A DNA stretch of 64,000 nucleotides from Pseudocercospora fijiensis CIRAD86 (GCF_000340215.1 NW_006921533.1:8318641-8382640), one strand, 5' to 3'. Positions 33,330 to 44,759 are shown, numbered from the stretch's first letter. Made by a program: numbers and translations. Notes: generated by a model not told the origin, from the sequence alone.

Positions 33330-33872
33330 TCACTGTCTCAAATAAAACTGCACCCCACCATCATCATTCAGAGCCGTAGCATTCCCAATATACGCCCAAT
33401 TCAGATACCCCCCATCACCAGCCCTCTGAAAAGTCCCATGATCGAAAATCCAAATCTCATACCCCATCGTGCCGAGCGGCGCTGCCAGGTCGAATTCAAC
33501 ATGTTGATGCTGAGCGCCGTAAAGCTTATACGTGCTGTCTTGATCGTGATACATGAGAATGTTCTTGGTCGGGTATTTGGCTGCGAGTCGGACGACTGTG
33601 TCTTGTGTGAATTGGGATGCTTGGTCGTAGGCTTCGTTGAATGCGTCTTGGACTTTGGAGACGACGTCCATGACTAGGGATCTCGTTAGGGAATTTTGGT
33701 GAGATTTAGGGGATGGGAGGGATTCACTGAATTCTGCTACTTCGACGGTGGCGCCGACGACTTCTGCTGCTTGCCGGTGTTGATTGTTGGAGATTGGAGA
33801 TGGGGTTGGAGCAGCGATGGCAAGCGAGAGCATGGCGCTGACGGCCAGAAGATTGATAATTGAAGAGAACAT
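33330..33872 (-). CDS. Small secreted protein
   Basis: A 180-residue protein with a strong signal peptide (MFSSIINLLAVSAMLSLAIA, cut about residue 20) and a Pro/Ser-rich linker. The C-terminal 85 residues look like one compact domain (KNILMYHDQDSTYKLYGAQ, EFDLAAPLGTMGYEIWIFD, AGDGGYLNWAYIGN), rich in Tyr, Trp, Asp and Gly and without Cys. I recall similar small secreted proteins in other ascomycetes but no function. Lack of Cys sets it apart from classic apoplastic effectors. It lies convergent to the coiled-coil gene. Confidence 0.65.
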   Translation of the reverse strand: MFSSIINLLAVSAMLSLAIAAPTPSPISNNQHRQAAEVVGATVEVAEFSESLPSPKSHQNSLTRSLVMDVVSKVQDAFNEAYDQASQFTQDTVVRLAAKYPTKNILMYHDQDSTYKLYGAQHQHVEFDLAAPLGTMGYEIWIFDHGTFQRAGDGGYLNWAYIGNATALNDDGGVQFYLRQ

Positions 33873-35298
33873 TGTGAAGGTTGGAGTTGGTCGTATTGAT
33901 GGCTTGAGATGCTGCGATATTGAATGCTGAATGAGATGCTGGATGAGATGCTTTGTTGTTTGGGATATCCGTCGTCCTGGCTGAAATCGGTCTTCTTATA
34001 TCCTGGAGATCTGCATTCTCTTGTTGATTATACTTACAGCGAGAGGGGGGTCCACAGCCTTGACGGCTGCATGACGGACACAGCCCATCTGCATAAGCTA
34101 CCTGCACAAGAAATACAACATGCAAATACTGGCGGGCTTTGAGATGGCAAAGTCTGCGGGGCTGCTTTGCGTTCGCAGTCACTACAGCACATTAATACAG
34201 CTCGATCGTCCGCCAGTATCGCTAAAGAGCTTGATGCGAGGCACCTGGCGCGAGCCCTCAGGCTGTCATTACGCAATTCTGTTGCAAGCGACCACGATAT
34301 GAAAACCCAGATGCCGTCGAGCGGAGAGAACAGCTGTTGGCAGGAAGAGGCTTGCAGCTTTCAAGCTCTCCCCGCCTCTGAGCCGCAGCCACATGCAGCT
34401 ATACTAGAAGCATCTAATTGGCGGCATTCTATGGGCGATGTCAGAAAAACTCTGCGTGAGGTCAGCTATGAATAGTATTGAAGCTGCCAGTGGGATAGAG
34501 TGAGCATATGGGCGTACTCCTCGATGGCTGTGGTTGCGATCAATGGCCTGGAGGGTGTTCCAAAGTCTCGACTTACAAGCATAAAGGACGTCTTCTCATT
34601 CTCGAGTCGACGCAGCCATCTCTCAGCCTCCGTTCCTCGACGTGGGTCCATAGAAACTGTCTTGGCTTGATGGGAAGCCCTAACCTCTTGCTCTTAAGAA
34701 GTCTGCAAGCCAGATCCTATGGCATAGAGATGGCCACACAACGCCATGTGTCGCCCGCCTTATGCTGACATGCGTGCCGCATGGCAATGTGGCCCCACTC
34801 GTTCAGTCTATCTCTTCGCCCTTGCAAATTCATCTGCTCTTGTCACTGTGATCTTCGATTGACAGTTCTCCGACGGCGGCTATCGCCGACCTCGTCTCAC
34901 GAGCCAGGCCGTTCCTCCAGAAGACTTCAACAGATTCGTCGCGGAAGATGGAGGTATCCAGGGTCCATATCTCATCACACGGGTGAATGGAAGAGTAGGC
35001 AATCGTCTCGTAGCGGTGTAGTGAAGTCCGGATGAACTTCTCTCGGCGGAAAGCTGTGACCCCTCCAGGAGTTCAATACCGGGGCAACGACCTCAGGAGA
35101 AGTGAAGTCTCGTCGCGAAGCATCCTAATGCGAGGTTCATACCATGCCTGTTTTGGGTTTTGGACTACGCGATCGCCAAGAAATGGGGAACCTTGCGACG
35201 GGCCAACATCGCCTTTGTCTTCTTGGCCTGATTCCTCATTTCCTTCTTGTTGCAACAGGCTTCATCATCCATTATTATTCATTCACTTGCAGCCCAGC
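33873..35298. other. Intergenic region with possible coding relics
   Basis: No complete gene. A plus-strand stretch after a possible acceptor at about 34867 (TTGACAG) reads DGGYRRPRLTSQAVPPEDF and RFVAEDGGIQGPYLITRV, and about 35140-35225 reads LFWVLDYAIAKKWGTLRRAN. They could be exons of an unrecognised or broken gene, but I cannot join them. Confidence 0.35.
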
Positions 35299-36228
35299 AT
35301 GCCGGACTTCGCGGCGCAAGAATACTGGGACAGCAGGTTCAGCAAGGATCCGAAGCCCTTTGATTGGCTCCTACCCTCCAAAGTGCTCTTCGATATCTGT
35401 AAGGAAGTGCTCGAAAGGGCCACCTTGCTGAGCACAGCAGAGCCCGAGATCTTACACATTGGCTGCGGCACTTCAGAAAGCCATCCTTTCCGCACTCTTC
35501 CGGGCATCAAGGATCCAAAGCAGATCTTGAACGTGGACTATTCTCAGCCCGCGATCCAAGCTGCCTCAAAGCGGGAGCAGGAAATCCTGGCCGATGAGCA
35601 TGTTCAGAGCCTTCTTGAGCCAGGCGCCAAGCATGATAGCGTCCAGCAATCGGAGCTGCCACCACCCATGGGCTGGTTATGCATAGACCTCCTCTCGCTG
35701 CATTCTGCTCTGTCACTGCTCCATTTGAGGATGAAGGCCGGCAAGCTATTTGACATCGTGCTAGACAAAAGCACTAGCGATAGCATAGCATGTGGGCCTG
35801 CAGTGGACACGACACTGCCATATCTGCTGTCCATCAATGGCTGGACAAGCCGCATCTCTGGCAGCGGGACGGCTCAGCTAGCAAGTGTTCACCCATTGCA
35901 CATCCTGGCTGTTCACCTAGCCGCGCTCACGAGGCCGCGAACCGGACGGTGGATCGTGGTATCTTACTCGGAAGACAGGTTTCCATTCGTCCCACCCTTT
36001 CCTGCCACTGTCGGAAACGGCCTACTAGCAGACGACATCATCAAGGCTGGGTTCCCGCATCCGCATCAGCTCTGGAGACTCGAGGCAAAAGAGCAAATCG
36101 AGCCTGAGGAGCACAACGAAACTCTGGCGGAGCGCAAGAAGCGCATTTCTTCGGGCTATGTGCATCGGCCAAGAGTCTCACATTGGCTATACATTTTGCG
36201 GAGAACAGACGCTTTGGTCACGGACTAA
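35299..36228 (+). CDS. SAM-dependent methyltransferase-like protein
   Basis: A 309-residue protein resembling class I methyltransferases of the METTL13/EEF1A-lysine type. Visible features are the N-terminal EYWDSRF segment followed by FDWLLP, motif I ILHIGCGTSE (residues 51-60; DxGxGxG-like), an acidic loop after the second strand (LNVDYSQPAI) and FDIVLDKSTSDSI in the motif IV region. The frame is open upstream to 35032, but those 89 codons look random, so I start at ATG 35299, which precedes the EYWDSRF block as in the family. No intron needed. Target residue and substrate are unknown. Confidence 0.75.
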   Translation: MPDFAAQEYWDSRFSKDPKPFDWLLPSKVLFDICKEVLERATLLSTAEPEILHIGCGTSESHPFRTLPGIKDPKQILNVDYSQPAIQAASKREQEILADEHVQSLLEPGAKHDSVQQSELPPPMGWLCIDLLSLHSALSLLHLRMKAGKLFDIVLDKSTSDSIACGPAVDTTLPYLLSINGWTSRISGSGTAQLASVHPLHILAVHLAALTRPRTGRWIVVSYSEDRFPFVPPFPATVGNGLLADDIIKAGFPHPHQLWRLEAKEQIEPEEHNETLAERKKRISSGYVHRPRVSHWLYILRRTDALVTD

Positions 36229-36331
36229 ATCCAAATCTAATTCTACCTACGATGAAGATCTCGATTGTGCAAGATGGCCGATCGTAGCTCGACTCACAAT
36301 GTGTGCCTGAATCCGTTCTGGCCTTCTATGA

Positions 36332-37478
36332 TCAACTCGCCGCGATCCGCTTTGCGATTACTCCTCGCATATATCCAGAAATTTTGAAGACATGTAGAAT
36401 GCTCACAGCTTGCGTGGCGATTGCAATACCCATTGCTGGAACATAGCGTGGTGCATCCTGCTGCCGAAAGATGTTGCTGGCCACTATACCGCCAATCGCG
36501 CCTCCGCCGATGTTCAAAGCGCTGGCGACCGATCGCTTCATCTGCCCTACGATGTTGTTGTGCATGTAGCTGAGGATGGTCGGCACGTTACTATTTCCAC
36601 CGCAGACCCCAAAGAAGACTCCGGCATATCGTGCTGCGGGATCTGAATACGTGAAGCCCATCATCGCTACGCCCATAGTTGCGGCGAGGCAGTTGAAGAT
36701 TAGGATGAGGCCTCGTTTCCGATATCGGTCAGCCACCCATGCTGTGAAAAAGATCCATGGTGCCGCAGCAACATAAGGTGGGAAAGCGAGAACCTGAGAC
36801 ATGGCAGTCGAATAGCCCATCTCAGACTTCAGAATGATTGGAAGGAAGAAGCCGAAGCTGCATGCAACGGTATTGTTCCGCAGGCAAAGTCAGGCATATT
36901 CCCAGATCTGGTAAATTGTTAGCAAAATACGCGGCAACCTATATTCTGAGTCCAGCTCGTGTTGAAGCCGATACCGATCGAGACCACACCCCACGCAACA
37001 ACTAGACTCGACAACCAGAGACATGCTCCTGGTTTTCTTATTACTATGAGTATGTTGGCTGGAAATGGAAGATCGCGTAAGGCACGAAGAAAATCATGGT
37101 GATCAGCGTGTATCGGTTCCCGGCTGAGAGCTGGACATCCTCGTCCATGCCTGCGATCCTAAGCGCGAAGGAGTATCCGCGGCTTAGTGGAGACACACGG
37201 CTGAGCGGCGTTTGCCTCCAATTCAGCTGCGGATAAATGGTTGCGAGTGCAGGAAGCAATCTCATATCGACCTTCCGAACGCTTCTTCGCGTCTCGTTAA
37301 TTTCCCTCTCGTCTGGCTGAACTGCCTCCAAATCACGGTCCTCGAGGACTGCCGCGACGTCCAGGCCACTATCTTTGCCGCCTTCACAGACGTGCTCGAT
37401 GTGTTTGGTCTCCCACAACTTCGATGCTCTCACGCTTACTGTATCGACCTCGTGAATCGAGACGCTCTTCTCGGACAT
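36332..37478 (-). pseudogene. Broken MFS transporter, allantoate-permease (Dal5) type
   Basis: The N-terminus (from ATG 37478) has the family start RSVRKVDMRLLPALATIY and RIAGMDEDVQLSAGNRY. Near 37062 the frame shifts: one missing C after CATTTC closes the first frame, and the next frame continues LIVIRKPGACLWLSSLVVAW to about 36940. Roughly 200 residues covering helices 4-7 are absent. The C-terminal part resumes at about 36915 with an in-frame TGA inside the IWEYA-LC block, then SFGFFLPIILKSEMGYS, PWIFFTAWVADRYRKRG and VASNIFRQQDAPRY to the stop at 36332. Three separate lesions make it a pseudogene. The family imports allantoate, ureidosuccinate, vitamins or other organic anions. Confidence 0.8.
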
Positions 37479-37598
37479 TTCGACGTCTCAGGCCCGAATA
37501 CAGTGGTTCTCAATCGACAGACAGAATGAGAACGAGAGTGGAGGAATCTTCTTTAGCACTGGAAAACGCACATCTCTGTGCGCGCCTTCTCTTCTCTT

Positions 37599-38219
37599 GG
37601 GGCGAGGCTATTCGAGAATCCACTCCGGTTATTCGAGAATCTACGGACCCAGGGCCGCTCCGGTCTCGGTGAGACTACATTGTTAGTAATCCACACTGTA
37701 GAACATCGCATGGTGACTTCTGATGCCTATGCTGGCTGCTTAGTAGAATAATGACGTAGGAAAGAAGAATTGAGTGAATAATGGACGTAGAATTCGACAC
37801 TATAGCTAATCCTGACTGTTCTAGGTATACTGCCTGCCTAGCAAATGAGGTTCTACGACCCTCGCATCAACGTATGGTTCCTGCTATACAATCTCAGTGT
37901 AATCTAGCATACCTGCTAGCGCTGTAGGTACTGGTAGAGCCCTCGGAGCGGGCGGCGGCGGCGGTGGTAGCGGTAGTGGCGGTAGTGGTGGAGGCGGCGG
38001 CATCACACTCGGCTTGTAACTGCGCAGAAGGGCTTGACAACATAATATTATAGCTATCGACAGCGACAGCGAGGTCAGGTTAAAACAGCGATTAAAACAG
38101 CGGTGACGGTGAGGTCTAGCGGTGGAGAACATAACTAACAAATTTGCCTTAGGCCTCCTCCGTAATCGGATGCCCGGATTCTCGAATAACCGGAGTGGAT
38201 TCTCGAATAGTCTCGCCCC
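37599..38219. repeat. Inverted repeat, arms 37599-37641 and 38177-38219
   Basis: Two 43-bp arms are reverse complements with one mismatch (GAGGCT against GAGACT), 535 bp apart. Each arm holds two direct copies of ATTCGAGAATC around CCACTCCGGTT. The loop contains a GGN/GGT run (about 37950-38001) and a proline-rich spurious frame on the minus strand. It may be a foldback or MITE-like element. I see no clear target duplication. Confidence 0.7.
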
Positions 38220-38399
38220 TTCTCTTGCCCTCGGCAGCGATTGCGAAGTGCTCTCAGGTCCTTCATCTTGGCAAAGACAGCGGTGCACTGCGACTCCAGT
38301 ATAGGTAATGCATACAAGGAGGACAGAGTGGGTCTACTGGAACCGGAGATTACGAGACACGGATTCTATTGTTAGCACCTTCCACTGTTTTGAATCTTA

Positions 38400-39176
38400 G
38401 TAAACAAACTACGCGTTTCCTCTCGCCCTTACTGCCCTCTAACCTCGCTATCGCTACGCTATAATAATAAAGCTAAAGCCTATATATAGTATAGTAACAT
38501 CGCTTAATTTAAGGTATTATTAGCAGCTTGCTACTAATCTAAGGACTACGCCTATGCCTGCGAAATTCTAAGTTGTCTACTAAGACCGGAATAATTAGCT
38601 AAGAATTTTTATAGACCCGACTATACTATTAAAGTTAACGTAGAATTTAACTTATCCTACGTTACTCTAGGTACCGTACGCCGTAGAAGTAATACCGCGC
38701 TAAAGTTTACGTAGAATTTAACTTACCCCGCGTTTCTTCGGATATAGCGGATAGTAGAAGGAATACCTCGTTTAAGTTAACGTATACTTTAACGTACCTA
38801 AACGATAGACTCTTCCGAATAACCTACCGACCTAATAAAAGTTTTATATAGAATTAAACTTGCCCTAATAAAAGTTTTACGTAGAATTGAACTTACCTTC
38901 TATAACCTATCGACCGACTTACCTTATATAACCTATCGACCTAATAAAAGTTTTACGTAAAAATTTACTAAGAACTAACCTGCTATCTAATAGAAATTTT
39001 ACGTTCTATAGAACCGACCCGCGCCTTCGAACGGTACGATATTTATTTTTATCGGATTTATATTTATTAAGATATTAACCGCCGAATAGGGAGCTAATAG
39101 CCTAATACTAGCTAATATCTACTAATACTAAATTCGAAGGTTATCGATTTATATAAAAATTTCACGTCCTATAGAA
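38400..39176. repeat. RIP-mutated satellite-like DNA, left flank of the transposon
   Basis: The base style changes abruptly at about 38.4 kb to TA-rich, CA/TG-poor sequence. Between 38.6 and 39.17 kb a degenerate unit recurs, with an AAAGTTTTACGTAGAATTGAAC-like core followed by CTATAGAACCGACC. Copies of the last part also follow the element at 58.4-58.7 kb, so the transposon landed inside this repeat. It ends with the target duplication TAGAA at 39172-39176. Confidence 0.65.
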
Positions 39177-39522
39177 TGTTACGGTTACTCGCGACAGATC
39201 GTTAGGTAACTTCTTATTACGTGTAAGCCGAGGCTTCTTTAGAGAGGCTAATATAAGCAGGAGGCAGAGATAGAATAATTAGTATAAAGGTAATTCTAAT
39301 TAGTAAGTAGGTAATATAAGTTAAACGCCTCGAGCTATAAGGGTATTCCAGCGTTCCTAAATATAAAGGAGATATCTTGTCTATAGTCGTAAGCGACGTA
39401 AGCGACGCTATCGCTCTCGACCGCTCCTATCGCTCCTAGTAAGATAGAGCGACAGCTTAGCCTACTAGTCTTAGCGTCGCTCTAAGATTATATAAGGACT
39501 CTAGCTAATTAGATCCGTAATA
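39177..39522 (-). repeat. LTR of outer element (3' LTR in element sense)
   Basis: 346 bp, nearly identical to 58042-58387 apart from transitions of RIP type (for example GTGTAAG against GTACAAG). Begins TGTTACGG and ends CCGTAATA. Confidence 0.95.
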
Positions 39523-40235
39523 CTATCCCCCTTCTTAAGCGGAAATTAAAAAGCTGCGGAATAGTCCCTTATTCCGGAACTTTCTAATTCTGACTTCTTC
39601 GTTATACTAAAGTTATCGAAGGACTTGTCTTCTCGCTAGCGTAAGGAAAATATCGTAAATAACATTCTCGCCGACTGTCTCGAAATACCGATCCGCTACT
39701 TTTATTACAAATAGGCCGGTAAATCCTATAAGGTTAATCTTCGTTCCGGTCGCTGCTCTAAGTGCGCTTTATACGGCTAGTCCTATAATATATAAGTTAC
39801 TCGTATAGAGTATAAAAAAATCCGGAAGGCGCGCCTAAAGATAGCTAAAGAATTAAGATCTTAAGGCGGCCGAAGAGGAGGAGGACCTTCTTACGCAGAA
39901 ACTCTTCGAGTACCGCGTAAAGGTCCGCCGTTTACGTAAGTCGCTACGTATAAAGGAAAATTAGGAGATATAAGCTCTTAAGGTAGAGGAAGCCTCTATT
40001 TAATAGGCGGAGGAGCTCGAAAGAGAGCTAGGCTCTTCGCCTATAGAGCCGATATTGTTCTCGTTATCTACTAACGAGCCGTTTCCCCTAGATAGCCGAT
40101 TATAGATGTCGCCTTGTAGCTAGAGTCGTCTAGGTAGGACATCCTAGCCTATCTCTAAAATTCCTAGTAGGAGCGCCGAGAATCTAGTGTCCTAAAGGTA
40201 TATATTTCTAGTGTTTCCTATCTATTTTATCTTTT

Positions 40236-40401
40236 AGCTAGTTAGTCTAGTAGTATAATTCTTAGCTATAAAAGACATAGTTGCTAGGTACGCTATTAGA
40301 GTCCCCGCTCCTCGAGCTATACTACCCTAGGTCGTTAAGAACTCTAAGGCGCTATAATCGATAGGGTCTAAGAGGTCGTAGGTTTAATTCCTATACTAGT
40401 T
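40236..40401 (+). ncRNA. tRNA-Pro-like relic with about 100-nt insertion in the anticodon loop
   Basis: Acceptor arms AGCTAGT (40236-40242) and ACTAGTT (40395-40401) pair with one mismatch; the D arm is GTCTAGTAGTATAAT; the anticodon stem is CTTAG/CTAAG; the variable loop is AGGTC; the T arm is GTAGG-TTTAATT-CCTAT. The loop reads TTCAATT before RIP, as in tRNA-Pro. A T6 run at 40407 would end Pol III transcription. The loop between the anticodon-stem strands is about 100 nt instead of 7. It lies in the outer element between integrase and LTR. It may be a tRNA-derived SINE or a captured tRNA gene. Confidence 0.4.
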
Positions 40402-40532
40402 ATTTCTTTTTTGTCTAGTTTTAATATTTTTTGATTATCTGCTAATAGTTCTATAGGTTTTCTTTTAGTTCCTAAGTGTTTTCTAAATATAGGTATCCTT
40501 TCTATTTAATAAGGTATTTCTAACCTTGCTAG

Positions 40533-40811
40533 TATTGGCTAGTAACCGGCCCTATACCTATAGGCTAGTTTTAAGCCTATATAAGAGGCCTCCTTCTATA
40601 GAGTAGACAGATTATCAACCTCGTATAGTATATTGTTTATATTACACTTCTATAATGCCTATATTGTAGGGCTCTAGTTATTAGCCTAAGCGACAGTCTC
40701 GTTATCCTATCTTGCTAAACATAGCTGCCTATATTGCTATAGGTTATGTTACCCTCGGTAGCCTATACTATTGCTCTAAGTAGTAGTAGTGGTGTCGGTT
40801 TCCGTCCTTTA
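40533..40811 (+). repeat. 5' LTR of inner element
   Basis: 279 bp, from TATTGGCTAG to TCCTTTA, matching 52539-52817. Differences are almost all C/T or G/A. Confidence 0.93.
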
Positions 40812-41484
40812 TTAGAGCCGAAGGTAGGGCTATCTCTTTATATCTAATAGGTTCGGGTATATTAAAGGTAGTCTCTAGGTACGAATAGCTATAACCGAAG
40901 CGAGGGCACGATAAGAGCCTACGATACGGACGATACCGAAGTATCTTAAGAGGCCGTTACGATAAGTAGAGAAACCTCTTAACGAGGGCATCGCTTTAAC
41001 CCCGAAAAGCTACAAACCCTTAGGACTATTACAGCTTAGGGCCTAGTCTATAACTATAGCTAGCTTCTAAGGACTCGGCTCCGGGTCGAAGACCTATTTA
41101 GCACCGCTTGCTCGAGATAAGCTACCGCCCGCCTAAGGAGGAGATAGACTAATTACCTATCGGCCTTGCTTAGTTTGCTAAGACTATCTATACGATAGCA
41201 ATTTCTAGATTATAGGTCGGATACCTAGACAGTTCCTCTATTAACCGGGTAGATTGTTTTAGGATTCGCTGCCTCGTTCGGATAGTGTTTAGCCTTCTAC
41301 TAGAAAAAGAAGGTCCCCGCCCCCCCGCCTAGCTAAAGGAGATAATAATAGTTAGTAAAGTAGCTAGTTTCTAGGATCTAGGTATAAATAGAGATTGCAG
41401 TTCCTTCCTCCGAGCGGCTTTTATCTAAATTTACTAAATTAAAGCTCCTAAGGGTGTCTAGGCGACCCCTAGGAGGCTAAACTC

Positions 41485-41509
41485 TAATGCTACCCCGGGG
41501 GTAATATTA
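41485..41509 (+). repeat. C4G5 quasi-palindrome, copy 1 (leader, before gag)
   Basis: 25 nt, core TACCCCGGGGGTA with TAATGC on the left and ATATTA on the right. First of five copies, all at module borders of the inner element. Confidence 0.9.
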
Positions 41510-41749
41510 GAAGAAAACAGCCTAGTACACTATTTTCTCGTACAGCAACATCGAAACAAACTAAACCTACAATATATACTAAAAACACTTTCCTATAGCA
41601 TTTTATTTCAACTACTTTGTAATAATCGAATAAGCTCTAGCGAAAGCGAGCATTATAAATTAGCGGAATCTTCGGAATCTGATAACCTACCGGACCCTAT
41701 TAACGAAGAAATTAGGCGACGACTAGTTGTTATAAGCGCCGTCGACCTA

Positions 41750-44710
41750 GGGGCTATCGAGCCTTCTACGCCCGAGGCTCTCTATAATGTCGTTATAAAG
41801 ATAATTTAAGGGCAAACTAACCTTCTCCGTTAGAATAGGCGTCGCCCGCTAGAGCTAGGAAGTAGTAGGAACCCTTTATTCGAAGGGTGGAACGCTACGG
41901 CGTACGTAGAACGCTTTAAGGACAACTTAGCCGAGTATAGACTCGAAGAGGAGTCGGACTAGTATAAGGTCCGGTCCCTTACGAGGACTACTATTACTAA
42001 GCTTTACCGAACCCTTAGAACCCTAGTTAGCTACTTAGAAAAGGACGACAAGTCTAATGCCGACTAGGAGGTCTTTAAACAGGCCTTTATAAGGGAGTAT
42101 CGGGATCGCGATAGCCGTCGTATTAAAGGTAGTCGTACGTAGCTTAAGAACCTCTATATAGAGAGGCGTACCGAAGATAACGACCTAAAGGAGTACGTCC
42201 GCGAGTTTGTTAAGTTAGCGGACGGTATTAACTAGCAGGACCTCGAGAATTCTTAGAGAACGAGGCTACTCCTTAAAGGGTTGCCGTAGTCTACGGCTAA
42301 GCGTGTCTTCCGTCGCTACAAGCTTAGCGAAGCTAATCCCGAGACCTTTAGGAAGTATAAAGAGGTCCTAGAGGCTATTAAGGACGACATTAATAGCTCC
42401 GCTAACGCAAAGAAGTTCATTTACGGCGAGGACCGGAATAACCTAGCCTAGGTAAGGAACGATGCCTTAGGAACTAGAGGGCCTAAGTTCCTTCCTAAAT
42501 CGCAAAGTGGTCCTAGTACCGTAACTCCTACTATTACTAAGTATTCTTAGGACGTTGCGGACTTGGCTAAATCCCTAGCCTAGCTTAACCTTAATGCGAA
42601 AGTACTATAGCGAGTTAGGGAGGTCCTTAATGCTAGTATACTAAAGGATATACTACTAGTCTACTAGGTCTCTAATCCTAACTACCCTAAGGCCCCTTTA
42701 GTTAACGTCTATACTATACGGAAGATCTATTCTAACTTAGATAGCAAGTGCTAGATATGCGGCGGTTTCAAACATGTTTAACTAGACTGCCCTATCTAGA
42801 GGGAGCTTCTTAAGAGGAAGCTCGTTATATAAGTAAATAGTCGGTTCTACTATACCGATACCGGCGACAAGATTAACTTCGAGTAGGATCGTAGAGCCCT
42901 AAAGCTGCCTTAACTTAGGAGTCTTCTAGAGAAGAAGTATAGCAGCAAGATCGAGTTTAAGGATACTAGGAACAGTACCCTCGCCGCTATTACTAAACGA
43001 GAAACTTAGAAGGTTAGGGCAAAACAGGTTAAGGAGCGGAGCAGTAATAGTACTACTAAGCCTATTAAAGTCAACTTTGTGTCTGCCCTTGCCGCCGGCA
43101 CCCGTGGGCCAGTTCACGGCCTTGCCTTCGCTAGATGTCTACGCTACTACAAGGTCCTAAACCTAGTCCTAGGGCAAGGGTAAGAGCCCGCAGAACCCTA
43201 CCCGCCCTAGTGCGGCAGCCCCTACTAGGATACTTAAGAAGTAGGCAGCTAATAAGGCTAAGAAATAGCGAGAATTAGTCGCTAAGACTAAAACACTCTA
43301 GATAGCTAAAGACCGTACAACCCGAGCTAGTATAGCTACTCCGGAGGTACTAGAAACTCTAGATATCGATATAGAGGATGCTACTACCGACCTTAGTAGT
43401 ACCCTAGGCCTAGCTAACCCGCCGGCCTATAAGCGAAAGTTAGCCGACCTAAAGAGCTTTCGCTTTAATAGGTATATAAAGAAGTATAGTGCCGGGCCTA
43501 CTAACTCTTACGATATAAAGGCAAATGCTCTCTTCTAGGCTTTATAGTTCCTAGACCTTAAGTCTAACGTGTCTATAGGGGAGCTTCTAGTATACGGTTT
43601 GCCTACTAACCTGTTCTAGAGCCGGATTCCTAACGATGCAACCTTTATAAAAGACCTTGTAGCCCTCCGACGTAAATAGGGGCGAGAGGACTATATCGAC
43701 GTCTCTTCCCTATAGTTCCTTCCTGAATTTTTAGGGGCCTAGGAGTTAGCAGAAGGCGAATTAGTAACCTACGAGAGCTAGGAGACTATCGATAATGCTA
43801 ACGAAGAGGGGATTAAGGAGATAGGCCGAGGGGATAATAATAATGCCGACTCTGCTTCGGTTTTAGTTTCTATTAAGGCTGTCCGATTTACTAGCTAATA
43901 AATCGGTCGAGTAGGACCTCCTCGACCTAAGGAACTTTACTCTATCCCTAATAATATAGACCTTTCCGCAGTTACCCGTTCCTTTGCCGTCGTCCCCGCT
44001 ATCTATATTTAAGTTACTATCGGAAGCTATAGTTAGCAGTTACTAGCAATGCTTAATAATAGTTTAGAGTTACTTATTATAAGTAAGCGCTAGGCTAAAC
44101 AGCTCCGACTGCTAATAAACAGAGATATTTCCCTTAGTATATAGAGAGTAAATAGGGAGGTTGCGCTAGTAGGTACCTACTATAATGTTATAGTAGACGC
44201 TTTCGGTATATGCTTTTCCTTTACCTTCTAGATTGCCGCTAACCCGAACACTCTAATTATTCTAGGTCGTCTATAGTCTCGTATAACCCGGGGTGTCTAG
44301 CGCAACTACGACGATAGCTCCTAGGAAGGAACTATCGCTAACTAGAAAGGCAACCGAGTCGTATTTACTAGTTATATCGGAAACACTAGCTACAAATCCT
44401 ACGAGGATATCCTTACTGCTTCTAAACGCTCTTCGGGAAACGCTATAGCGCGGTTATAAGACCGGTAATCTACGCTATAAGTTAGTATAGCTTAAATAGG
44501 TTATATCTAGAGATACGCCGCTCCGTACGATAAGGCTAGTTTCTAGGCTCTATACTAAGGAGGCGAATACTCGAAGCGATAGCGAGTATAACAACCCGGC
44601 AACGACAACCTAGTACACGAATCTCGGTAATAATGCTGTCGTAGGCATCGCCGCCGGAAGCGGATCTACCCGAGCCCGAATCCGAACTAACTAATTAGAG
44701 CGCCGAGCTA
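41750..44710 (+). pseudogene. gag-protease region of inner element
   Basis: A RIP-broken gag polyprotein. Frame shared by about 41.75-42.9 kb shows a retrotransposon gag domain (AYVERFKDNLAEYRLEEE, REFVKLADGI) and a CCHC zinc knuckle at 42749-42790: C-x2-C-x4-H-x4-C with two internal positions now TAG and TAA. A second frame at about 43.95-44.35 kb shows an aspartic-protease-like domain (SKR-AKQLRLLINRDISLS, then ANPNTLIILGRL). All stops in the two frames followed are TAG or TAA. In the protease frame the next-to-last in-frame TAA coincides with the start of quasi-palindrome copy 2. The first residue is uncertain. Confidence 0.8.
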
Positions 44711-44733
44711 ATGCTACCCCGGGGGTATTATTA
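44709..44733 (+). repeat. C4G5 quasi-palindrome, copy 2 (gag/pol border)
   Basis: Same 25-nt motif. Its first three bases are an in-frame TAA for the upstream protease frame. Confidence 0.9.
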
Positions 44734-44759
44734 GGAATCTAACGTTTTCGCTAGACTTA

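Noticed and set aside
37884..38288. Proline-rich minus-strand frame
   Set aside because: The proline run is the translation of a GGN microsatellite, and the frame spans an arm of the inverted repeat.
42926..43117. 63-codon minus-strand frame in the inner element
   Set aside because: It is antisense to the gag-protease region and is open by chance.
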